Below, piece by piece: positions 55,899 to 64,000 of a stretch of 64,000 nt of DNA; within the stretch, counting starts at the first letter, position 1, and each line of letters begins with the position of its first letter. The DNA comes from Lactobacillus gallinarum DSM 10532 = JCM 2011 (GTDB lineage Bacteria; Bacillota; Bacilli; Lactobacillales; Lactobacillaceae). The DNA lies in the NCBI RefSeq assembly GCF_001434975.1, contig NZ_AZEL01000050.1:74117-138116 (forward strand), given 5' to 3'. Both the position numbers and the translations under genes were made by a program. The notes beneath the pieces are model-generated. The model was not told where the DNA came from. It did no database searches and worked only from the letters and a program-made list of their open reading frames with translations.

Positions 55899-57151
55899 TT
55901 ACACCAAAAATTATTAAAAGAGAATATAAATCTGGTTTTAAAGCCGAGATTATCCTGAAGCCCCATTTTTATCAACGCTTTTTTGGTATTATTATTGATT
56001 TCGGCAGTAGTGATCCCCAAAAAGTAGCGGGTTCTGCCCACTTTTTGGAACATAAATTATTTGCTAAAAAAGATGGAGATATTTCTTCACAATTTGAGGA
56101 AATTGGCGCAGATGTTAATGCATTTACCTCCTTCAATGAAACTATGTTTTATTGCAGCGGGATTGAACACACCCCCAAGATGATTGATCTGTTGTTTAGA
56201 TTAGTAGGCGAGCCATATTTTACTAAACAAAATATTGCCAAAGAGGCTCCTATAATTGAGCAAGAATTGGCAATGTACCAGGATGATCCGATGTGGAAAG
56301 TAAACAATGCCATTATGACGAGCATGTTTGGTAATTCCAATTTAGGGACCGAAGTAGTTGGGACTAAAGAATCGATTAATCAGGTAACCAAGCAAAATTT
56401 GACTAAGGTTTATACTGAAAATTATGTGCCTACTAAAATGCAATTTGTTGCTTGTGGTGATTTTTCGGATAATCAAGTTCGAACCATTTTGCGTCAAGTA
56501 GGTAAATTGCAAACTAAGTATCTAGCTGATCGTAAAGATGTTTCGACTCCGGTTTCTCAACCAGTGGGTGAGCTTTCAGATCAAGTTTTGCAAGCTAAAG
56601 GAAATTCAAAAGCTTTTGGATTGGGTATTCGATTTAAAAACTTTAAGAAAGTATTATCTAGTTCTGATTTGACTCAAATTCTGCTAGAAATAATGTTAGA
56701 ATCAAAATTAAGCGTGATGAGTCCTTGGTTTGAGAAAATGCGCAAGGAAAAGCTGTTGGCTAATCCTTTGCAAATTTCAGTTAACTATACTAGACAAGGC
56801 GATTTTGCTACTATTTTTGGAGTTAGTGCAGATAATCAAAGAATAATTGAGGAGATTAAACGCGTTTTAACCCAACCTATAGATCTTAATTCTGAGCAAT
56901 ATCGTTTTATTAAAGAGAATTTTGTTTTGCAGAAGAAAGAATGGCTGGCCCGTACTATTCGGACAATGAATAATCTTTCATATTTTGCAATTGAAATGAT
57001 TGAAGAAAATCTTGACCATGAAGATTTACAACTTAATTTATTAAAGTTGCAGACGATGGGCTTTGAAGAATTCGATCAAATTTGTCAAAAGCTGATGAAA
57101 GATAGCACTATTTGCTCGGCTTATTTAAACTCTGATAAGGAGGAGCAATAA
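55895..57151 (+). CDS. ymfH: YmfH-type M16 zinc peptidase
   Basis: A 418-residue metallopeptidase partner of the protein above, overlapping it by four bases. The inverted zinc motif HxxEH is AHFLEHKLF, and the third ligand Glu follows about 75 residues later in EAPIIEQELAMYQDDPMWKV. GGDGDI loop and length fit. Targets are unknown; it may process peptides for the outside or for quorum-type signals. Confidence 0.9.
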   Translation: MITPKIIKREYKSGFKAEIILKPHFYQRFFGIIIDFGSSDPQKVAGSAHFLEHKLFAKKDGDISSQFEEIGADVNAFTSFNETMFYCSGIEHTPKMIDLLFRLVGEPYFTKQNIAKEAPIIEQELAMYQDDPMWKVNNAIMTSMFGNSNLGTEVVGTKESINQVTKQNLTKVYTENYVPTKMQFVACGDFSDNQVRTILRQVGKLQTKYLADRKDVSTPVSQPVGELSDQVLQAKGNSKAFGLGIRFKNFKKVLSSSDLTQILLEIMLESKLSVMSPWFEKMRKEKLLANPLQISVNYTRQGDFATIFGVSADNQRIIEEIKRVLTQPIDLNSEQYRFIKENFVLQKKEWLARTIRTMNNLSYFAIEMIEENLDHEDLQLNLLKLQTMGFEEFDQICQKLMKDSTICSAYLNSDKEEQ

Positions 57152-57880
57152 ATGAAGCGTGCAATTGTATTCGGTGCTACAGGTGGTATAGGACAAGCAA
57201 TTTGTCGTGATTTGGCTGAAGATGGCTGGTCTCTTTATTTGCATTACAATTCCAAAAAGGAAGTTGCTGAAGAATTAGGTCAAAAGTTGTTTACTAAATA
57301 TCCTGACCAGGATTTTATGCCGATTAAGTTAGATTTTGAAGTTGATGATGCACAATTAAGTGAATTTGTCCAAAATTTATTGCCGGTTAATGCAGCAGTT
57401 TTTGCTCAAGGGGTCACTAATTACGGCTTTCTAGGGGATGAAGATCTTGATAATATTACAAGATTAATAAAAATCAATCTGACTGTACCCATTAAATTAA
57501 CTAAATTACTGGAGCCGCAGCTAATGAAACAAGGTTTTAGTCGAATCGTTTACTTAGGTTCGGTTTATGGAGGCTACGGTAGTGCTCTGGAATCGGTATA
57601 TAGTGCCACTAAAGGTGGGTTAAGTCGTTTTGCGCAGGCTTATGCACGTGAAGTAGCATCAAATAATTTGACGGTTAATGTAATTGCACCAGGTGCTGTA
57701 AAGACTAATATGAACAGTATTTTTTCAGAAGATACTATTGAGGAAGTTCAAGAAGAGATTCCTGTTGGTCGTTGGGCTGATGGAAAAGATATTTCATATT
57801 GGATCAAAGTGTTGCTGAATGAACGAAGCAGTTACCTTACTGGTCAAACAATTTATGTTACTGGAGGCTGGCTTTTATAA
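57152..57880 (+). CDS. ymfI: short-chain dehydrogenase YmfI
   Basis: A 242-residue SDR oxidoreductase. The nucleotide loop is GATGGIGQAI and the active site YSATKGGLSRF with the Tyr-Lys pair. It is FabG-like, but in Bacillus YmfI reduces a 5-aminopentanone group on EF-P to 5-aminopentanol; the neighbourhood supports that role. An excellent GGAGGAG site precedes the ATG. It follows ymfH directly. Confidence 0.9.
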   Translation: MKRAIVFGATGGIGQAICRDLAEDGWSLYLHYNSKKEVAEELGQKLFTKYPDQDFMPIKLDFEVDDAQLSEFVQNLLPVNAAVFAQGVTNYGFLGDEDLDNITRLIKINLTVPIKLTKLLEPQLMKQGFSRIVYLGSVYGGYGSALESVYSATKGGLSRFAQAYAREVASNNLTVNVIAPGAVKTNMNSIFSEDTIEEVQEEIPVGRWADGKDISYWIKVLLNERSSYLTGQTIYVTGGWLL

Positions 57881-57947
57881 CTAAGAAGTTGTAAACGAAA
57901 TTTTATGGTATACTCAATTTGTTAAATTTAATTTTGAAGAGGTTAAT

Positions 57948-59063
57948 ATGGCAGACATCGGAGAGAAATTAAGGAGTGCTAGAGAGGCAAAGGGACTTTC
58001 AATTGAAGATATCGAAAAAGCAACTAAGATTCAAAGTAGATATCTAACAGCAATTGAAAAGGATGAATTTGATAAGCTTCCTGGTGACTTTTATGTTAGG
58101 GCATTTATTCGACAATACGCTCAAGTAGTTGGATTAGATGGGAAAGAATTACTCAGTGACTATCATGAGGATGTTCCAGAAGCGGATCCTGATGAATATG
58201 TAGAGAATTCAATTGATAATAAGAGCGAAGAAGTTCGTGAAACTACAAATAACAAGAAGAATTTGTGGAAGAATTACTTGCCAAGAATCGCAATCACATT
58301 AGGTGTAATTATCGTAATTTTAGTTGTATACGTATTGTATGCACGTATTTCATCAAGTGGTCAGCATCATGATACTGATAACAGCGGCGTAACTGTATCA
58401 TCACAGAAGACATCATCGTCATCTTCTAAGAAGACTAAGCCAGTTGCTGTAAATACAGTTAAGATTAAAAAGATTAATGACAATGAATACCGTGTCCTTG
58501 GTCTTAAGAGAAATCGTCGTTTAGTTGTTAAGGCAGGTTCAACTCAAAATACTTCTGCGGGAGTACAAATTAATGGCAATGCAAATAGCTGGCAAGGAAC
58601 TTTAATTGCTAAGCAAAAGCATACCCTTACTTTACCTTCAAACGCTGAACGAGTTGTAATTACCTTGGGTAATGATAATGGTAGTTCGATTAAGATCGGT
58701 GGCAAGAAGGTCCCATACGTACCTAATAATAGCTACAGAACAATTACTTTGTTAATTGGAAAGGCTAAGAAGACTACTACTCATCATACTGATGACAATA
58801 CTAGTCAAAATGGAACGACTAGCGATAATAATACTAATAACAGTAATACTACTACTCAAAATCAAACTCAGAGCAGCTCTACTACTAGACACAACACTCA
58901 AACTAGTCACCAACAATCATCAGCTGCTCAAAGCAGTCAAACAAGACAAAGTAGTCAAACACAACAATCATCAGCTACTCAATCATCAACAGCCACTACG
59001 CAAAATAACAATGCCGGTGGAAATGATAATGGTGGTAGCGGTGATGAAAATAATGGTAATTAA
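57948..59063 (+). CDS. rodZ: RodZ-like helix-turn-helix membrane protein (YmfM)
   Basis: A 371-residue protein that links MreB or cell-shape machinery to the membrane. An HTH domain (about 1-70: LRSAREAKGLSIEDIEKATKI), a linker, a transmembrane helix (about 107-130), a DUF4115-like outside domain (about 160-265), then a Ser/Thr/Gln/Asn low-complexity tail of about 100 residues rich in SSQTQQSS-type repeats. The tail is unusual for length and composition and is likely variable in length between strains. Confidence 0.88.
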   Translation: MADIGEKLRSAREAKGLSIEDIEKATKIQSRYLTAIEKDEFDKLPGDFYVRAFIRQYAQVVGLDGKELLSDYHEDVPEADPDEYVENSIDNKSEEVRETTNNKKNLWKNYLPRIAITLGVIIVILVVYVLYARISSSGQHHDTDNSGVTVSSQKTSSSSSKKTKPVAVNTVKIKKINDNEYRVLGLKRNRRLVVKAGSTQNTSAGVQINGNANSWQGTLIAKQKHTLTLPSNAERVVITLGNDNGSSIKIGGKKVPYVPNNSYRTITLLIGKAKKTTTHHTDDNTSQNGTTSDNNTNNSNTTTQNQTQSSSTTRHNTQTSHQQSSAAQSSQTRQSSQTQQSSATQSSTATTQNNNAGGNDNGGSGDENNGN

Positions 59064-59085
59064 AGCTTAGGAGAAAATAAGAAGA

Positions 59086-59646
59086 ATGAATTTACCTAAT
59101 AAACTTACTGTTTTTAGAATCTTTTTGATTCCAGTATTTATGTTAATTATAATTTTCGGTGGGGATGCTCATACTGAAGCCGCTGGTTCAACTGTTGTTT
59201 GGAGCTGGGTAATTGCAGCTATTGTTTTTGCCGTAGCTTCAGCTACTGACTGGTTTGATGGTCATATTGCTCGTTCACGCAACATGGTTACCAACTTTGG
59301 TAAGTTTGCTGATCCTTTGGCAGACAAGATGTTGACTATGACTGCATTTATTTTCTTAGTTGAATTGAAGCTTGCTCCAGCTTGGGTTGTTGCAATCATC
59401 GTTTGTCGTGAATTAGCAGTTACTGGTTTGCGCTTGATTTTAGCTGAAAACAAGGGACAAGTTTTAGCAGCTAAAATGCCTGGTAAGATCAAGACTACTT
59501 GCCAAATGTTATCCATCATCTTCTTATTGATCGGTAACTTCTGGTACATCGGTACAATTTTACTTTACCTTGCATTGATCTTTACTATTTACTCAGGTTA
59601 CGACTACTTCCACCAATCATGGGGCGTATTCAAAGGATCCATGTAA
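59086..59646 (+). CDS. pgsA: CDP-diacylglycerol-glycerol-3-phosphate 3-phosphatidyltransferase
   Basis: A 186-residue membrane enzyme making phosphatidylglycerol phosphate. The CDP-alcohol motif DG-x2-AR-x8-G-x3-D-x3-D is seen in WFDGHIARSRNMVTNFGKFADPLADK. Length and segment count fit. It is the last gene of the ymf operon, followed by a terminator. A cinA gene would usually follow; it is absent. Confidence 0.94.
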   Translation: MNLPNKLTVFRIFLIPVFMLIIIFGGDAHTEAAGSTVVWSWVIAAIVFAVASATDWFDGHIARSRNMVTNFGKFADPLADKMLTMTAFIFLVELKLAPAWVVAIIVCRELAVTGLRLILAENKGQVLAAKMPGKIKTTCQMLSIIFLLIGNFWYIGTILLYLALIFTIYSGYDYFHQSWGVFKGSM

Positions 59647-59661
59647 AATTAAAGATAAATT

Positions 59662-59692
59662 AAAAGAAGCATAAAATTGCTTCTTTTTTTAT
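59662..59692 (+). terminator. Rho-independent terminator
   Basis: Stem AAAAGAAGCA/TGCTTCTTTT with a 6-nt loop and T tail, after pgsA. Confidence 0.9.
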
Positions 59693-59748
59693 TTTCTCAA
59701 AAAAAAATTACCTTTTTTTGCGTATTTAATAGTGTAGGCTAAATACTT

Positions 59749-59762
59749 TGAACGTTAGTTTG
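59749..59762. promoter_or_regulatory. SOS box (LexA)
   Basis: TGAACGTTAGTTTG resembles the Gram-positive LexA site CGAACRNRYGTTYG with GAAC-N4-GTTT half-sites. It is 9 nt upstream of the recA -35. Confidence 0.6.
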
Positions 59763-59770
59763 TATATTGC

Positions 59771-59800
59771 TTGCAAAGTAGATAATGATCAAAGTATAAT
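59771..59800 (+). promoter_or_regulatory. recA promoter
   Basis: TTGCAA (59771-59776), 18 bp, TATAAT (59795-59800). Confidence 0.65.
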
Positions 59801-59829
59801 TACTGAGTACAAAAATTTAGGAGGAAAAC

Positions 59830-60927
59830 ATGCCCAAAGATGAAAAAAAGGCTGCTTTAGATGCAGCGCTCAAGAAAATTGAAAAGAACTTTGGCAAAGG
59901 TGCTGTTATGCGTATGGGTGAGAAGGCCGATACTCAAATTTCAACAGTTCCAACAGGTTCACTTGCTTTAGATGCTGCTATTGGTGTTGGTGGCTATCCT
60001 CGGGGACGTATTATTGAAGTATATGGACCTGAATCATCTGGTAAGACTACTGTTGCTCTTCATGCAGTAGCTGAAGTGCAAAAACGTGGTGGTACAGCCG
60101 CATATATTGATGCTGAAAACGCAATGGATCCAGCATACGCTGAAGCTTTAGGTGTAGACATTGATTCACTTATTTTGTCTCAACCTAATACTGGTGAAGA
60201 AGGACTACAAATTGCTGATACTTTAATTTCTAGTGGTGCTATTGATATTGTGGTTGTCGACTCTGTTGCTGCTTTAGTTCCACGTGCAGAAATTGAAGGC
60301 GAAATGGGGGATGCCCATGTTGGTCTTCAAGCTAGATTAATGAGTCAAGCTTTGCGTAAGTTATCAGGAACAATTTCCAAGACTAAGACTATTGCAATTT
60401 TCATTAATCAGATTCGTGAAAAAGTTGGGGTTATGTTTGGTAACCCTGAAACTACACCTGGTGGTCGTGCCCTTAAGTTTTATTCAACTATTCGACTTGA
60501 AGTAAGAAGAGCAGAACAGATTAAGCAATCTGGTGATGTAATTGGTAACCGCGTCAAGATTAAAGTTGTAAAGAACAAGGTTGCCCCACCATTTAAGGTA
60601 GCAGAAGTAGATATCATGTATGGTAAAGGTATTTCTCAAAGTGGAGAATTACTTGATATGGCTGCCGACAAGGATATCATTGATAAGGCTGGATCATGGT
60701 ATTCATATAAGAGCGATCGTATCGGCCAAGGACGAGAAAATGCTAAGAAATATCTTGAAGATCATCCAGATATTTATCAAGATATTCAACAACAAGTTCG
60801 TCAGGCATATGGTATTGATGAGAAGTCAGTAGCTGATCGTGAAGATCCTGAAAAAATAAAGGAAAAGCGTGAAGAGGCTCAAGCAGAGAAGTCTGCCGAA
60901 GCTAAAAAGACAACTGATGATAAATAA
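59830..60927 (+). CDS. recA: recombinase RecA
   Basis: A 365-residue ATP-dependent strand-exchange protein, also the co-protease for LexA. Walker A is [10 protein letters not shown], with the DNA-binding loop 1 [17 protein letters not shown] and loop 2 region [15 protein letters not shown]. The C-terminal tail is acidic and Lys-rich as usual. AGGAGG precedes the ATG. SOS-type regulation is likely. A terminator follows. Confidence 0.98.
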   Translation: MPKDEKKAALDAALKKIEKNFGKGAVMRMGEKADTQISTVPTGSLALDAAIGVGGYPRGRIIEVYGPESSGKTTVALHAVAEVQKRGGTAAYIDAENAMDPAYAEALGVDIDSLILSQPNTGEEGLQIADTLISSGAIDIVVVDSVAALVPRAEIEGEMGDAHVGLQARLMSQALRKLSGTISKTKTIAIFINQIREKVGVMFGNPETTPGGRALKFYSTIRLEVRRAEQIKQSGDVIGNRVKIKVVKNKVAPPFKVAEVDIMYGKGISQSGELLDMAADKDIIDKAGSWYSYKSDRIGQGRENAKKYLEDHPDIYQDIQQQVRQAYGIDEKSVADREDPEKIKEKREEAQAEKSAEAKKTTDDK

Positions 60928-60938
60928 AAATGATTTTT

Positions 60939-60968
60939 ACCTTGGAATTATGTTCCAAGGTTTTTTCT
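60939..60968 (+). terminator. Rho-independent terminator of recA
   Basis: Stem ACCTTGGAA/TTCCAAGGT, 5-nt loop, T tail. Confidence 0.95.
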
Positions 60969-61044
60969 TGTGGATTGACATGGACCAACAGGTTCTTTAT
61001 CATAAAAGTGGTGTGAATAATTCTAAAAAAAGGCGATAGTAATC

Positions 61045-62676
61045 ATGAATACAATTATTATGATTCCCGTCGCAACTGCCATTGTTTCAATTTTGGTGGG
61101 TACAGTGATTGGCTATGCTATTCGTAAACATTCTTGGGAACAAAAAGCTCAGAATGCACAAAATGATGCTGATCATATTTTAGCCGATGCTCGAGCACAA
61201 GTAGCTGCGGTAGAAGCAGAGGTTAATGCACAAAAGCAAGCAGCAGAAGCTGTTAAGCAAAGTGCTGAAAATACTAAGAAAGAAAAAATTCTTGAAGCTC
61301 AAGAACAAATTCGTGATTATAAGCAAAAGACTGAAGACAAGTTAAATTTAAAAAAGGATGATTTAGCTCGTCAAGAAAATCGTTTAAAGCAACGTGAAGA
61401 TACTTTAGATCACAAAAATTCTTTGTTAGATGAAAGAGAAGCTGGACTCACTCAAAAGGAAGATCAATTAAAGCAGCAAGATACTAGCTTAAAGGCAAAA
61501 TTAACTGAAGCTGATGAATTAGTTGAAGCTAGACGGCAAAAGCTTTATGACGTAGCTAAGTTGGATAAAGAAGAAGCAAAAAAGATTGTGCTTAATAAAT
61601 TATCTGATGAGCTTGTTAAAGAACGTGCCGAATTGATTAGAAATAGTAATGAAGAAGTTAAAGCGAAAGCTGATCATTATGCTAACCAAATTATAGTTGA
61701 TGCAATTCAGAGTAGTGCAGCAGATACTGTAGCAGAAACTACCGTGTCTGTTGTTGATCTACCAAATGAAGAGATGAAGGGACGTATTATTGGACGTGAA
61801 GGTCGCAATATTCGTTCATTTGAAGCTTTAACTGGTATTGATTTAATTATTGATGATACACCAAAGGTTGTAACTTTGAGTGGCTTCGATCCAATTAGAC
61901 GTGAAATTGCGAAGAGAGCAATGGAACGTTTGATTAAGGATGGGAGAATTCATCCAGCTAGAATTGAGGAAATGGTTGATAAAGCTCGTAAAGAAGTTAA
62001 TGACGATATTTATGAAGCTGGTGAAAGTGCCTTAATGGAACTTGGAATTCACCGTATGAATCCAGAACTCGTTAAGACGCTTGGACGACTCAAGTATCGT
62101 ACTTCATATGGGCAAAATGTCTTGTCACACTCAATTGAAGTTGGTAAATTAGCTGGTACTATGGCTGCCGAATTAGGTCTAGATGAAAAATTAGCAGTTC
62201 GCGCGGGATTATTACACGATATTGGTAAAGCCATCGATCATGATATTGAAGGTTCACACGTAGAAATTGGTGTAGAGTTGACCCGTAAATATCATGAATC
62301 CGATGTTGTAGTTAACGCGATTGCTGCACACCATGGTGATGTGCCTAAGTTATCGTTTATTGCTGAACTTGTAGTTGCAGCAGATACGATTTCTTCAGCT
62401 CGACCAGGTGCAAGAAGTGAGAGTCTAGAAAATTACATCAGACGTTTGACCGAATTAGAAAAGATAGCTAAGAGCTATCAAGGTGTCAAGCAGGCTTATG
62501 CCATTCAAGCGGGACGTGAGGTTCGCGTGATGGTAGAACCTGATGAAATTTCAGATGATCGTACAGTTATTTTGGCACGGGATATTCGTAATCAGGTTGA
62601 AAAAGAACTTGATTATCCTGGTAATATTAAAATTACTGTTATCCGTGAAAAACGAGTTGTAGCGATCGCTAAATAA
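61045..62676 (+). CDS. rny: ribonuclease Y
   Basis: A 543-residue membrane-anchored endoribonuclease that starts mRNA decay. N-terminal helix (about 4-23), long coiled coil (about 30-200), KH domain (about 225-290: [19 protein letters not shown]), HD domain with [12 protein letters not shown], and a C-terminal domain. Length is typical. It has its own transcript between terminators. Confidence 0.97.
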   Translation: MNTIIMIPVATAIVSILVGTVIGYAIRKHSWEQKAQNAQNDADHILADARAQVAAVEAEVNAQKQAAEAVKQSAENTKKEKILEAQEQIRDYKQKTEDKLNLKKDDLARQENRLKQREDTLDHKNSLLDEREAGLTQKEDQLKQQDTSLKAKLTEADELVEARRQKLYDVAKLDKEEAKKIVLNKLSDELVKERAELIRNSNEEVKAKADHYANQIIVDAIQSSAADTVAETTVSVVDLPNEEMKGRIIGREGRNIRSFEALTGIDLIIDDTPKVVTLSGFDPIRREIAKRAMERLIKDGRIHPARIEEMVDKARKEVNDDIYEAGESALMELGIHRMNPELVKTLGRLKYRTSYGQNVLSHSIEVGKLAGTMAAELGLDEKLAVRAGLLHDIGKAIDHDIEGSHVEIGVELTRKYHESDVVVNAIAAHHGDVPKLSFIAELVVAADTISSARPGARSESLENYIRRLTELEKIAKSYQGVKQAYAIQAGREVRVMVEPDEISDDRTVILARDIRNQVEKELDYPGNIKITVIREKRVVAIAK

Positions 62677-62680
62677 ATTT

Positions 62681-62716
62681 AAAAAGGTTTGAAATTAAAA
62701 GTTTCAAACCTTTTTT
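62681..62716 (+). terminator. Rho-independent terminator of rny
   Basis: Stem AAAAGGTTTGAAA/TTTCAAACCTTTT, 7-nt loop, T tail. Confidence 0.95.
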
Positions 62717-62781
62717 GTTATTTGTGCAAAACCGACTCTACTTGTATAATTAGAACGAGTAAATAAGGAAAGTAGCCAAAT

Positions 62782-63939
62782 ATGTTTAAAATCATTGTTG
62801 AATTATTTTTATTGGTAATTATCTCGGCGGCTATTACGCCGTTTATTCGGCGTTTGGCTTTCGTATTGGGAGCTGTTGATAATCCTAATGCACGTAGGGT
62901 TAATAAGAAGCCAATGCCTACTATCGGGGGATTAGGAATTTTCGTTACTTTTAATATCGGTGCATTTGTACTGTTACGAGAGCAATTTCCTACCCATGAA
63001 ATCTTTTCGATTTTATTAGCTTCAAGTGTAATTGTGTTGACGGGATTGATAGATGATATTCTTGAATTAAAGCCTAGACAAAAAATGTTCGGCATTTTTA
63101 TTGCCTCATTGATCATTTATTTCTTGGCAGGTATTCGAATGAATGTCTTAAAAATTCCTTTTGTCACGCACGAAGTTAATATTGGATGGTGGAGTTTTCC
63201 AATTACCATTTTTTGGATATTAGCTTTAACTAATGCAGTCAATTTGATTGATGGACTAGATGGGCTAGCAGATGGGGTATCAATGATTTCTCTAACGACC
63301 ATGGGAATCGTAGGATATTTCTTTTTACACACGCATCAGCTATATGTGCCTATAGCTTGTTTTATGTTAGCCGCATGTTTATTAGGTTTTTTACCATATA
63401 ATTTCCATCCAGCTAAGATCTTTTTAGGAGATACAGGTGCATTATATATTGGATTTATGATTGCGGTTCTTTCACTGAAAGGTTTAAAGAATGTAACTTT
63501 TATTTCTTTATTAGTACCTATCATAATTTTAGGTGTGCCAATCACCGATACGGTCTATGCTATGATTCGGAGAAAATTAAATAAAAAACCTATCTCAGAG
63601 GCGGATAAACACCACTTGCACCACCAATTGATGAGAATGGGATTAACTCATAGACAAACGGTTTTAACGATCTATGCATTGTCTTTGGTCTTTTCTTTCA
63701 TCTCATTATTATTCTTGCTTTCTCCGGCTTGGGGAACATGGTTATTAATTCTGGGATTGTTGGTTGCACTTGAATATTTTGTGGAATCAATCGGCTTGTT
63801 GGGTGAAAAGTATCATCCATTAATGCATGTTATCCAGAAAATCATTAATCAAAAAAGCAAAACTGATCCTACAGTTGAAGTTTGGCATTTGGGCGACGAG
63901 AAGCCTGACCAATTAAAAAATAAAAAGAATACAAAATAA
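62782..63939 (+). CDS. tagO: UDP-GlcNAc:undecaprenyl-phosphate GlcNAc-1-phosphate transferase TagO/WecA
   Basis: A 385-residue membrane transferase that starts wall teichoic acid or other undecaprenyl-linked glycan synthesis. Conserved GLIDDILELKPRQK, NLIDGLDGLADG, FLGDTGALYIGF and HHLHHQLMRMG motifs are intact. About eleven hydrophobic segments are seen. It works in one pathway with wecB at 14514. AAGGAA precedes the ATG. No terminator follows; a possible IS end starts 7 nt after the stop. Confidence 0.95.
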   Translation: MFKIIVELFLLVIISAAITPFIRRLAFVLGAVDNPNARRVNKKPMPTIGGLGIFVTFNIGAFVLLREQFPTHEIFSILLASSVIVLTGLIDDILELKPRQKMFGIFIASLIIYFLAGIRMNVLKIPFVTHEVNIGWWSFPITIFWILALTNAVNLIDGLDGLADGVSMISLTTMGIVGYFFLHTHQLYVPIACFMLAACLLGFLPYNFHPAKIFLGDTGALYIGFMIAVLSLKGLKNVTFISLLVPIIILGVPITDTVYAMIRRKLNKKPISEADKHHLHHQLMRMGLTHRQTVLTIYALSLVFSFISLLFLLSPAWGTWLLILGLLVALEYFVESIGLLGEKYHPLMHVIQKIINQKSKTDPTVEVWHLGDEKPDQLKNKKNTK

Positions 63940-63945
63940 AGAGTT

Positions 63946-64000
63946 TGAACTGAGACCTAAAAATTAGACAGTTTAAAATACAGGATTAATAGAGGCTTGA
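63946..64000. mobile_element. left end of an IS3-family element (terminal inverted repeat), partial
   Basis: TGAACTGAGACCTAAAAATTAGACAG begins right after tagO. Its TG start and the GACCTAAAAATTAGACA core resemble the terminal repeats of IS3-family (IS150-type) insertions, which often read TGACCCC-AAAA-TTxGACA. The transposase would lie beyond the window. Confidence 0.4.

Noticed and set aside
58756..59070. 104-codon ORF in the rodZ tail
   Set aside because: It is a frame shadow of the low-complexity repeat; hydrophobic runs result from repeated codons.
1..64000. CRISPR array, rRNA operon, prophage or restriction system
   Set aside because: No evenly spaced repeats, no rRNA and no cas, phage structural or restriction-modification genes were seen on either strand.

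Overview
This window comes from a low-GC Gram-positive chromosome and reads as a Lactobacillus of the acidophilus/helveticus/crispatus/amylovorus group. The protein families (ClpE with a CIRCE site, a 591-residue oleate hydratase, a bacterial mevalonate operon, many PTS proteins), the lack of respiratory genes and the AT-rich intergenic DNA all fit. The gene order (PTS EIICB cluster, mevalonate operon, clpE, ptsHI, spx-mecA, recA-rny-tagO) also fits that clade. The exact species cannot be fixed from sequence alone. Three disrupted genes plus a likely IS end at the right edge would suit a decaying, domesticated genome such as L. helveticus, but this is inference.

Layout. 1-1.8 kb: a CPBP membrane protease gene broken by an in-frame TGA, and a Cof-type HAD phosphatase. 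1.8-6.2 kb: a catabolite-controlled glucose/alpha-glucoside-type PTS operon (EIICB with two EIIB domains, RpiR regulator, small membrane protein, EIIA) behind a 520-bp regulatory region. 6.2-14.1 kb: a small membrane protein, nitroreductase, CNNM/CorC protein, hpt, an amino-acid permease, then a tightly overlapped trio of degenerate GH25-like protein, DEAD-box helicase and orphan cellobiose-type EIIC. 14.1-20.6 kb: tRNA-Arg(CCT), wecB, gtrA-like and flavodoxin genes, a frameshifted TIM44-like gene, map, a BrkB-family protein and galU. 20.6-24.2 kb: the upper mevalonate operon (thiolase, HMG-CoA reductase, HMG-CoA synthase). 24.2-31.7 kb: a truncated alpha/beta hydrolase, a 400-bp region that may encode a catabolite-regulated small RNA, rlmD-like, recX, a tlyC-type protein and prfC.

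32-43 kb: stress and carbon control. It holds clpE under CIRCE control, ptsH-ptsI, spx, mecA, coiA and a YjbH-like gene (the ClpXP/ClpCP adaptor neighbourhood), then CYTH, relQ, nadK and rluD-type genes in the order seen in other Firmicutes. 43-52 kb: oleate hydratase, a TVP38-family protein, a lactonase, a type II P-type ATPase, an orphan EIIA-Gut-like protein without its phosphorylatable His, an AI-2E-family permease, trmL and a DUF1149 protein. 52-64 kb: ftsK, the ymfF-ymfH-ymfI-rodZ-pgsA run, recA with an SOS-like box, rny and tagO. No cinA lies between pgsA and recA. The last 55 bases look like the terminal inverted repeat of an IS3-family element.

Most of the window is ordinary lactobacillus core genome. 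I did not find a convincing new multi-gene system. The best leads are the possible small RNA at 25.5-25.9 kb, the operator-rich region and structured leader before the PTS operon, the palindromic operator on the spx promoter, the degenerate GH25-helicase-EIIC trio, and the three disrupted genes.
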